64,000 nt of DNA from Burkholderiales bacterium (GTDB lineage: Bacteria > Pseudomonadota > Gammaproteobacteria > Burkholderiales > Burkholderiaceae_C). Made by a program: the position numbers and the translations under genes. Below the pieces are notes generated by a model. It saw only the letters and a program-made list of their open reading frames with translations. It was not told where the DNA came from and made no database searches. This document shows positions 57,349 to 64,000 of this stretch, piece after piece. Within the stretch, counting starts at the first letter, position 1; every line of letters starts with the position of its first letter. The stretch is from NCBI GenBank assembly GCA_028868995.1, contig JAGWTH010000014.1:1-64000 (forward strand), given 5' to 3'.

Positions 57349-60300
57349 CTGGCCGGCGCGGGCGCCGGCGTGCTGGCCACCCCCGCCCCCAGCGTCAGGC
57401 CGCAGGCCACCTGCTTGTCCTTCGCCGCATGCGGCGCCGGCGTCCCGATGCTCACGCGCGCCGCGTCCAGCCCCTGCTTCACGATCGCCTCGCGCAGCAC
57501 CTGCGCGCGCGCTTGCGCTAGCGCCTTGAGCGCCTCGTCGGCCACGGGCACCTCGCGCGTCAGGCGTTCCAGCAGTTCCGCGTGGAAGGCCGAGGGCGGG
57601 CCGCTGTCGCGCGTGCCGAACTGCCGCCCCAGGCGCGTGAGGAGCTGGCTGTCCAGCGCGCGCGCCGCCGCGCTCGCGTCCTTGGGCTGGTAGCTCGCGC
57701 GCAGCTTCTGGTAGGCATCCTTGCCGGCCTGCGCGGCGTAGCGGTCCTCCAGCCAGGACTGCACCTTGTAGTTGTTCACGTCGACCGGGCCGGGCTCCTC
57801 GCCGGCGCCGAGCTTCACGCCGGCCACCTCGGCGGCCTGGCGGCGGATCGCGGCTTCCTGCAGCGCGCGGCGATCCGCCTCGGGGTCGTAGCCTGGCTCG
57901 ATGGTGAGCGTGAGCGCGGGCCGCTTTGCCAGCGCCTCGGCCAGCTTCTTCAGCTTTTCCTGCTCCGGCGGCAGCAGCACGCTGCGGCCGGGGTCGAAAC
58001 CGATCGCCTCCATCTTCTCCGCGTCGGCGCCGAGCAGGGAGCCCAGCGCCCGGAAGGGCGCCGTCACGATCTTGGTCAGGACGTTGACGATCGCCTTCCA
58101 GATGATGGCGCCGTAGCTGAAGTGCGGGTCGTCCAGGCTGCCGGTCACGGGCAGGTCGAGGTCGATCACGCCGTTGCTGTCCTGCAGGACCGCGATCGCG
58201 AGGTCCAGCGGCAGCTTCAACGCGTCGGGGCTGTCCACGCGCTCGCCCAGCTTCAGCTGGTGCAGAACGAACTTGTTGGTGCCGGTGAGCTGGCGGTCCT
58301 TGATCTTGTAGCCGAGGTCCACCGAGAGCCGGCCCGACTCGATCTTGCGCCCCGCGAACTTGGCGGAGTAGGGCGTCAGGCGCGTCATCTCCAGGTTGCG
58401 GAAGTCCAGCGTGAGGTCGGTGGCCTCGGTCGCGCGGAAAGGCTGGATCGAGCCGCGCACGCGCACCGAGCCGTAGTCGTCCACCTTGCCATCGAACTCC
58501 ACCTGCGCGCTCGCCGCGGGGTCGGTCGACAGGCCCGTCACCACGCCGTCCAGGCCGTGCATGCGGGTGCCGAACTGCGGGGTCAGCGACAGGTCGGCGA
58601 ATTCCGCATTGGCGTTGTCGATGCGCAGCCGGTCGATGGCGATGGGGAAAGGGGTGTCCGCGCCCGGCGCCGGCGCGGCGGCCGGGGCGGGCGAGGCGGG
58701 GGTTGCCGCCGGCGGAACCGCGCGCCGGATGCGCTGCAGGTTGAGCGACTTGTCCTCGAAGATGACGACCTTGCCGAACGGGTCCTGCGCCACCAGCTCG
58801 CCGATGTGCAGGCGGTCGGGGGCGAGCGAGACGGCCAGGCTGCCGGAGGAGAGCTTCTTCCAGCCCAGGAAGGCATCGCCCGTGTCTTCCTCGGTGATGG
58901 CGAGGTCGTCCACCGAGAAGCCGCCGGTGTAGCGCACGCCCAGGGCTCCTTTCGCCGGCGCGAAGTCGAGCCGGCCGCGGGTGCCGGCCGTGCCCGAATG
59001 CAGCAGCAGCCGCGCGAAGCGGTTCACGTAAGGCGCGAAGGGCTTGAGCGACAGGCCCGCGAGACGCAGGTCCAGGCGCCCGGAGGGCGATCCGGGCACG
59101 ACGCTGCCCTTCGCCTCGAAGCGCCCGCCCTGCTTCAGCGAGAAGGAGGCCTCCACCGGGATCGCGCGCTCGAGGTCCAGGCCGACGTTCGCCAGCGCGA
59201 CCCGGCCGTCGGCGAGGTCCAGCTGCACCGGCCGGGCCGGCCCCTCGTCGACGATGCGCAGGCCCAAGTCGTCCACGTCGATGCGCGCGACCTGGAGGTC
59301 GGGCGCCGCGCCGGCCGCGGGGGCCGGCGCGGCGGCGGCCGGTGCCGGGCCCTTCCTGTGCAGGATCTGCGCCCAGTTCAGCCGCTGCTGCCGGTCCAGC
59401 GCGATCGTGCCGCGGGCGCCGGAGAGGGTGAGCGACGCGGCGCGGATGCGGTTATCCGGCAGCTGCACGCTGGCGTCGGCCAGCGCCGCGCGCCGCAGTT
59501 GCGCCACCACCTCGTCCCCGGAGCGCACTTCGATCGGGCCCACCTGCGCTTCCACGGGACCGAGCAGGAGGTGCGCCGTCGCGCCGATCTCGCCGGACAG
59601 CGCGGCCTTCAGCTCCAGGCCTTCGGCGGCCGCGCTCAGGGGCTGCTCGTAGCCCTGGTCGGTCCAGCGCGCCGACCCGCCGGCCAGGTGGATGTCCTTC
59701 ACCGCGAGCGTCCACGGCGCGGTGGTGGCCTGGCCGCCCGCGGCCGGCGCAGGGGCGGCGCCGGCCGGCGGCGGTGCGAACAGGCCCTCCCAGTCCAGCC
59801 CGCCCTGGGCGTCGCGCGTCGCCGCGAGTTTCGCGCCTTCGAGGCGCACGGCCCCCACCACGATCTCGCGCCGCAGGGAATCGAACGAGGCGTCCGTGAT
59901 GCGGGCCAGCGGCAGCTGCAGCAGCGGCGCCCGGCCGCCGCGCGGCGCAAGCGTGAAGTCCTTCAGCTGCACCTGGGCACCCGTGAGCACCACCGACGGC
60001 ACGTCCTGCCGGTCCGGCTTGCGCAGCATGGCGAAGCGGTAGTGCAGCTGCGCGCCCAGCGTGCCCGAGGCCTCGGCCCGCAGCCGGCCGGCGAAGGCGC
60101 CGGCGAGCTGGCCCACGCGCACGCCCTCCAGCGAGACATCGCCCTGCGACACCAGGGGATTGAGCCCCACCTCGCCCTTCCAGCGCAGCGTGGCGCCCTG
60201 CTCGGGCAGCCGGGCGGAGAGCTGGTAATCGCCGCGGTCCTCGGGCAGCGTCGAGATCTCCTCCAGCGTGATGTTCAGCGGCTGCAGGGAGACCCGGAAG

Positions 60301-60833
60301 GGCTCGCCCGGCCGGTCGGCGTCGGCATAGGAGATGTCGCCGTCACTGACGCGGATGTGGTCGATCAGCAGCCGCGCGACGGTGCGCGAGGGCGGGCCCG
60401 AGCCCTCGCGCAGCCTGGCGGCCAGGGCGTCCCAGTTCGTGCGGCCGCCGGGCCGCTGCTCGAAGTGCAGGTGCGGCCGGTCGAGCGCGATCGCCTGGAT
60501 GCGGGTGGCCCAGCGCGCCACCCCGCTGACACCCAGGTTGACGTACAGGCGGTCGAAGCCGGCGAGGAAGCCGCCGTCCTGCTCCGACAGCGTCAGCTTG
60601 TCCACCCGCAGTTCGAGCGTGAACGGATTGAACTCCACGCGCTGCGCGGCGAGCCGGCTGGCCAGCATGCGCTCGCCCACCCGGGGCAGCAGCTTCTGCG
60701 CCAGCGGATTCACCAGGAAGAAGCCGGCGAGGAGGTAGGCCACGTACAGGCCCACGACGATGCGCACCGGGAGGCTGCGCGCCAGCTTCAGCAGGCGCTG
60801 GCGCAGGCCGGGGGTCGGTGCCGGCTCGGTCAT
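57345..60833 (-). CDS. DUF748 domain AsmA-like envelope protein
   Basis: An 1162-residue protein. One N-terminal membrane helix (VRIVVGLYVAYLLAGFFLV, about residues 23-41) anchors it. A very long strand-rich region follows, with repeated DUF748/AsmA-type units such as LALDRPHLHFE, DLALSGLSL-like and VRGSIQPFRATEATDLTLDF segments. The last 250 residues are helical. AsmA-like proteins are thought to bridge the inner and outer membranes for lipid transport. It starts three bases after the metallo-hydrolase stop, in one operon, and ends in a CTAG shared with the GST gene. Confidence 0.88.
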   Translation of the reverse strand: MTEPAPTPGLRQRLLKLARSLPVRIVVGLYVAYLLAGFFLVNPLAQKLLPRVGERMLASRLAAQRVEFNPFTLELRVDKLTLSEQDGGFLAGFDRLYVNLGVSGVARWATRIQAIALDRPHLHFEQRPGGRTNWDALAARLREGSGPPSRTVARLLIDHIRVSDGDISYADADRPGEPFRVSLQPLNITLEEISTLPEDRGDYQLSARLPEQGATLRWKGEVGLNPLVSQGDVSLEGVRVGQLAGAFAGRLRAEASGTLGAQLHYRFAMLRKPDRQDVPSVVLTGAQVQLKDFTLAPRGGRAPLLQLPLARITDASFDSLRREIVVGAVRLEGAKLAATRDAQGGLDWEGLFAPPPAGAAPAPAAGGQATTAPWTLAVKDIHLAGGSARWTDQGYEQPLSAAAEGLELKAALSGEIGATAHLLLGPVEAQVGPIEVRSGDEVVAQLRRAALADASVQLPDNRIRAASLTLSGARGTIALDRQQRLNWAQILHRKGPAPAAAAPAPAAGAAPDLQVARIDVDDLGLRIVDEGPARPVQLDLADGRVALANVGLDLERAIPVEASFSLKQGGRFEAKGSVVPGSPSGRLDLRLAGLSLKPFAPYVNRFARLLLHSGTAGTRGRLDFAPAKGALGVRYTGGFSVDDLAITEEDTGDAFLGWKKLSSGSLAVSLAPDRLHIGELVAQDPFGKVVIFEDKSLNLQRIRRAVPPAATPASPAPAAAPAPGADTPFPIAIDRLRIDNANAEFADLSLTPQFGTRMHGLDGVVTGLSTDPAASAQVEFDGKVDDYGSVRVRGSIQPFRATEATDLTLDFRNLEMTRLTPYSAKFAGRKIESGRLSVDLGYKIKDRQLTGTNKFVLHQLKLGERVDSPDALKLPLDLAIAVLQDSNGVIDLDLPVTGSLDDPHFSYGAIIWKAIVNVLTKIVTAPFRALGSLLGADAEKMEAIGFDPGRSVLLPPEQEKLKKLAEALAKRPALTLTIEPGYDPEADRRALQEAAIRRQAAEVAGVKLGAGEEPGPVDVNNYKVQSWLEDRYAAQAGKDAYQKLRASYQPKDASAAARALDSQLLTRLGRQFGTRDSGPPSAFHAELLERLTREVPVADEALKALAQARAQVLREAIVKQGLDAARVSIGTPAPHAAKDKQVACGLTLGAGVASTPAPAPAS

Positions 60834-60835
60834 GT

Positions 60836-62224
60836 TCAGAGCTCGAACTCCTGCCCCAGCGCCGGCATCTCCACCCGCGTGCCCTGCAGCCGCTGGGCGA
60901 AGGCCTGCATCGCGGGCTCGTCGCCGTGGACCAGGAAGGTTCGCGCGGCCCGCGCCCCGGCATGCCATGCGAGCAGCTCCGCCTGGTCGGCATGGCCGGA
61001 GAAGCCGTTGATGGTGTGCACCTTCGCGCGCACGGCGACCTCCTCGTCGAAGATGCGGACCTCGCGGGCGCCGTCGATGATGCGCCGCGCCAGCGTGCCC
61101 TCGGCGGCGAAGCCGACGAACACGACGCTGCAGTGCTCGCGCGGCAGGTTGTGCACGAGGTGGTGGCGCACGCGCCCGCCGGTGCACATGCCGGCGCCCG
61201 CCATGATCACCGCGCCGCTGACCACGCGGTTGATGGCCACCGACTCCGCGGTCTCGCGCGTGAAGTGCAGCCCCGGCAGGCCGAAGGGATCCTGGCCGGC
61301 GCGGAACATCTGCGCGGTCCGCGGCGCGTAGCAGCCCGGGTAGCGCTCGAAGATCGCGGTGGCCGAGATGGCCATGGGCGAATCGAGGAACACCTGCATG
61401 GCGTGCGGCAGGCGCCCCTGCGCCACGCCCTGGTGCAGGAAGAACAGCAGCTCCTGCGCGCGCTCCAGCGCGAAGGTGGGGATGACGACGTTGCCGCCGC
61501 GGCGGAAGGTCTCGCCGATGACCTCGACCAGCTCGTCGACCGAGGGCCCCAGCGGCTTGTGCAGGCGGTCGCCGTAGGTGGTCTCCAGCACCACCACGTC
61601 CGCCTGCGGGGCCGGGGCCGGGTCGCGCAGCAGCGGCCGGCCGGCGTTGCCCAGGTCGCCCGAGAACAGGACGCGCCTGCGCTCGCCGCCTTCCTCGAGT
61701 TCGAGCAGGACGCTGGCCGAGCCCAGGATGTGGCCGGCATCGACGAAGGTGGCCCGCACGCCGGGCGCCAGCTGCAGCGGCTGGTCGTACTGCGCGACGC
61801 GCCCGAAGGCGTCCTGCACGTTGAGCGCGTCGAGGATCGAGTACAGCGGCGGCTGGGCCTCGTGGGCGTGCCCGCGCCGCTCGGCCCGGCGGGCACGGTG
61901 CCGCGCTTCCTCTTCCTGCAGGTGCGCGGCGTCGAGCATCACCAGCCGCGCCAGCTCGCGTGTGGGCGCGGTGCAGACGATCTCGCCGCGAAAGCCCCGC
62001 TTCACCAGCAGGGGCAGGCGGCCGCAGTGGTCCAGGTGCGCGTGCGTCAGCAGCACGACGTCGATGGCCGAGGGCTCGAAACCGAAGGGCGCCGTGTTCT
62101 CCTCGTCGATCTCGCGCCCGCCCTGGTACAGCCCGCAGTCGACCAGCACGCGCAAGCCCCCGCACTCCACCAGGTGGCAGGAGCCGGTGACGCCGCGGTC
62201 GGCGCCGTGGAAGGAGATCCTCAT
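60836..62224 (-). CDS. Beta-CASP metallo-beta-lactamase-fold hydrolase (RNA-processing type)
   Basis: A 462-residue enzyme. The MBL zinc site is THAHLDHCG (His61, His63, Asp65, His66). The DAGHILGSASVLLE and SGDLGNAG motifs follow (near residues 160 and 190). The beta-CASP part and the C-terminal GFSGHADQAELLAW motif (near 417) match the RNase/CPSF-like group that cuts RNA. Its start overlaps the LOG gene's stop (ATGA), and the DUF748 gene starts two bases after it. Confidence 0.93.
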   Translation of the reverse strand: MRISFHGADRGVTGSCHLVECGGLRVLVDCGLYQGGREIDEENTAPFGFEPSAIDVVLLTHAHLDHCGRLPLLVKRGFRGEIVCTAPTRELARLVMLDAAHLQEEEARHRARRAERRGHAHEAQPPLYSILDALNVQDAFGRVAQYDQPLQLAPGVRATFVDAGHILGSASVLLELEEGGERRRVLFSGDLGNAGRPLLRDPAPAPQADVVVLETTYGDRLHKPLGPSVDELVEVIGETFRRGGNVVIPTFALERAQELLFFLHQGVAQGRLPHAMQVFLDSPMAISATAIFERYPGCYAPRTAQMFRAGQDPFGLPGLHFTRETAESVAINRVVSGAVIMAGAGMCTGGRVRHHLVHNLPREHCSVVFVGFAAEGTLARRIIDGAREVRIFDEEVAVRAKVHTINGFSGHADQAELLAWHAGARAARTFLVHGDEPAMQAFAQRLQGTRVEMPALGQEFEL

Positions 62225-63201
62225 CGCGTGCTCCTTTCGCCGTGGGCGGCGCCGGCGCCGCCGTGGACGGGGAACACCGGCTCGCCGGCCTGCCGGTACC
62301 AGTGGACGATGCCGTCCCAGATGTGCTGCGCCGATTCGGCGAACCAGAACAGCTCGCGGTCCTCCGCGTCGATGGTGCCCTCGGCGGCGAGGAAGTCCAG
62401 GTCCACCACCCGGCGCCAGTAGTCCTCGCCCACGAGCACGATGGGCAGCGGCCGGATCTTGCGCGTCTGCACCAGCGTCAGCGTCTCGAACAGTTCGTCG
62501 AGGGTGCCGTAGCCGCCCGGGAAGGCCACCAGCGCCCGCGCCCGCAGCAGGAAGTGCAGCTTGCGCATCGCGAAGTAATGGAACTGGAAGCACAGCCCCG
62601 GCGTCACGTAGGGGTTGGGGAACTGCTCGTGCGGCAGCGTGATGTTCAGTCCGATGGACCTGGCGCCCACGTCGGCGGCGCCGCGGTTGGCCGCCTCCAT
62701 CACGCCCGGGCCGCCGCCGGTGACCACCACCGCACGGCCGCCTTCGGCCCGCTCGCCGACCTGCCCGACCAGCCGGCCGAACTCGCGCGCGACCTCGTAG
62801 TAGCGGCTCTTGGCCCGCACGCGCTCGGCGACGGAGAGGCGGCGCTGCAGATCGGCGTCCTGCGGCTTCGCGGCGAGCTCGGCACGCAGCCGGTCGGCGC
62901 GCCGCGCGGCCTCCGCCGGCTCGACGATGCGCGTGCCGCCCAGCACCACGATGGTGTGGCGGATGTCGTGCTGCTCGAGCAGGAACTGCGGCTTCAGGTA
63001 GTCCAGCTGCAGCCGCACGCCGCGCGTGTCGTCGTGCTGCAGGAAGTCGACGTCGCGGTCGGCCTCGCGGTAGCTCGGGTCCTCGCAGATCGCGCGCAGG
63101 CAGCGCGCGGCGTCGGGATCGTCCTGCGCCGCCTTGGGCGCCTGCCAGGGCAGCGGCTCGCGCCGCTGGTGCGGATGCGCGGGAACGGGGACCTTGGACA
63201 T
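62221..63201 (-). CDS. LOG family (TIGR00730-like) nucleotide phosphoribohydrolase
   Basis: A 326-residue protein of the Lonely Guy/lysine-decarboxylase-like family. Signature motifs: VVVTGGGPGVMEAANRGA near residue 159 and AFPGGYGTLDELFETL near 228. The N-terminal 100 residues are an extension not found in short LOG proteins. Members release nucleobases from nucleoside monophosphates. ATG 63201 is chosen; the frame is open to 63306 but that part is Pro-rich and lies in the divergent promoter. First gene of the operon. Confidence 0.9.
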   Translation of the reverse strand: MSKVPVPAHPHQRREPLPWQAPKAAQDDPDAARCLRAICEDPSYREADRDVDFLQHDDTRGVRLQLDYLKPQFLLEQHDIRHTIVVLGGTRIVEPAEAARRADRLRAELAAKPQDADLQRRLSVAERVRAKSRYYEVAREFGRLVGQVGERAEGGRAVVVTGGGPGVMEAANRGAADVGARSIGLNITLPHEQFPNPYVTPGLCFQFHYFAMRKLHFLLRARALVAFPGGYGTLDELFETLTLVQTRKIRPLPIVLVGEDYWRRVVDLDFLAAEGTIDAEDRELFWFAESAQHIWDGIVHWYRQAGEPVFPVHGGAGAAHGERSTR

Positions 63202-63304
63202 GCGGGTCCTTTCTTCGGGGACGAAGGGGCGCGGGTCAATATAGCAGCCCGCCCGCGGCGGCGGGGCCGCGCCCGGCGGGGGACCCGCCGGGATGACCTC
63301 GTGC

Positions 63305-63322
63305 ATATGATGGTCATCATAT
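63305..63322. promoter_or_regulatory. Palindromic TetR operator candidate
   Basis: ATATGATG-GT-CATCATAT is a perfect 8-bp inverted repeat with a 2-base spacer (18 bp). It is AT-rich in a very GC-rich region and lies 40 bases before the TetR start and 104 bases before the LOG start. It probably overlaps the promoters of both genes. Confidence 0.65.
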
Positions 63323-63362
63323 TGCTGGTACGCTCGGCTTTTCCGAATCGGCGAGGCATCTC

Positions 63363-63953
63363 ATGGAAGCCGCACCCGCGAACCGCAAGCAACTGACGCA
63401 CGACCGCATCCTCGACACCGCCGCGCGCGTGCTGCGCGACGCGGGCTTCCATGGCGTGGGGGTGGCCGACATCATGAAGCGCGCCGGGCTCACCCACGGC
63501 GGTTTCTACGCGCACTTTGCCTCGCGCGACGCGCTGCTGGCCGAAGCGCTGGAACGCGCCGGCCAGGACAGCCAGGCGCGCCTGCGCCGCTCCATCGACG
63601 CCGGCGAGGCCCGCGGCCTGAGCCGCTTCCAGGCGCTGGTGGACAGCTACCTCTCCGACCGGCACCTGAAGTCGCCCGACAGCGGCTGCCCGGTGGCGGC
63701 GCTCGCCTCCGAGCTGCCGCGCCAGGGCGAGGCCGTGCGCGAGGCCGCGCAGGCGCGCGTGGACTCCCTGCTGGGCACGGTCGAAGCCGTGTTGCCCGCC
63801 GACCTGCCCGCGGGCACGGCCGGCGTGGTCGCCGGCCAGCTGGTGGGCGCGCTGCAGATCGCGCGCACGCTGGGCGACAACGCCAAGGGCCGGCGCCACC
63901 TGGCCGCGGCGCGCGCCTTCCTGCTGGAACAGTTCGAGCCCCCGCGGCACTGA
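63363..63953 (+). CDS. TetR family transcriptional regulator
   Basis: A 196-residue repressor. The HTH region is residues 12-60: DRILDTAARVLRDAGFHGVG, then VADIMKRAGLTHGGFYAHFASRDALL in two parts. The C-terminal ligand domain has the SPDSGCPVAALASELPRQ pattern near residue 102, with a Cys like redox- or electrophile-sensing AcrR/NemR-type members. It is divergent from the LOG operon, with an 18-bp palindrome between. Ligand unknown. Confidence 0.93.
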   Translation: MEAAPANRKQLTHDRILDTAARVLRDAGFHGVGVADIMKRAGLTHGGFYAHFASRDALLAEALERAGQDSQARLRRSIDAGEARGLSRFQALVDSYLSDRHLKSPDSGCPVAALASELPRQGEAVREAAQARVDSLLGTVEAVLPADLPAGTAGVVAGQLVGALQIARTLGDNAKGRRHLAAARAFLLEQFEPPRH

Positions 63954-64000
63954 GGCCGCATCCGCGGGCGCGCCGGGCGCGCCCTTGTCCTTCCGGCCGA

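Noticed and set aside
57345-62165. Minus-strand frame continuing upstream of the DUF748 start to give about 1600 residues
   Set aside because: The extra part lies out of frame within the metallo-hydrolase gene and is low-complexity. The true start is the ATG at 60833, two bases after that gene's stop.

Overview
The window is very GC-rich and gene-dense. It looks like the chromosome of a betaproteobacterium of the order Burkholderiales, probably Comamonadaceae (Ramlibacter/Variovorax-like). This is inferred from three orphan Bug-type (tripartite tricarboxylate) solute-binding proteins next to catabolic genes, a close match to the known D-tartrate dehydratase, a PA2779/PA2778-type gene pair and promoter boxes that sit almost on start codons. 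No sequence search was possible, so the genus is a guess. No rRNA, tRNA, CRISPR array or intact insertion sequence was seen.

Layout. 1-1363: end of an MFS transporter and an orphan antitoxin-like gene. 1830-3026: M20 amidohydrolase. 3608-11185: a lower-GC defence island. It holds a C5 DNA methyltransferase, a GHKL (MORC/MutL-like) ATPase, a Z1-domain helicase-like ATPase and a PD-(D/E)XK nuclease, tightly overlapped on the plus strand, and a convergent Vsr mismatch endonuclease. This is the most interesting system in the window. It matches a restriction-like operon type predicted by comparative genomics, and I know of little experimental work on it. 11365-13148: flavin amine oxidase and a MntA/HepT toxin-antitoxin pair. 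13188-28000: mixed housekeeping and accessory genes (DUF899, beta-propeller, TPR regulator, alcohol dehydrogenase, TMEM175, AzlCD, AspD, a degenerate BLUF protein, LysR, beta-lactamase-fold hydrolase, methyltransferase, cold-shock protein and several small proteins). 28167-29485: PA2779/PA2778-type pair.

29513-54876 holds three catabolic operons of the same design. Each runs on the minus strand, contains one secreted Bug protein and is read away from a divergent regulator. Operon A (29513-35722, GntR regulator): fumarylacetoacetase-fold hydrolase, Bug, two-subunit molybdenum hydroxylase, ModA-like protein and 3-hydroxyisobutyrate-dehydrogenase-like enzyme. Operon B (38789-42620, LysR regulator): DapA-like lyase/dehydratase, Bug, SDR and D-tartrate dehydratase. 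Operon C (49233-53886, IclR regulator): Bug, crotonase, ADP-forming acyl-CoA synthetase and RraA-like protein. Candidate operators can be seen in all three divergent spacers.

Between operons B and C lie two lipoproteins, a Pal-like protein, a hydrolase-ACP-ketosynthase trio and a SEC-C protein. 55045-63953: DUF2726-like protein, two glutathione transferases, then a minus-strand DUF748 / beta-CASP metallo-hydrolase / LOG-family operon divergent from a TetR regulator with an 18-bp palindromic operator.
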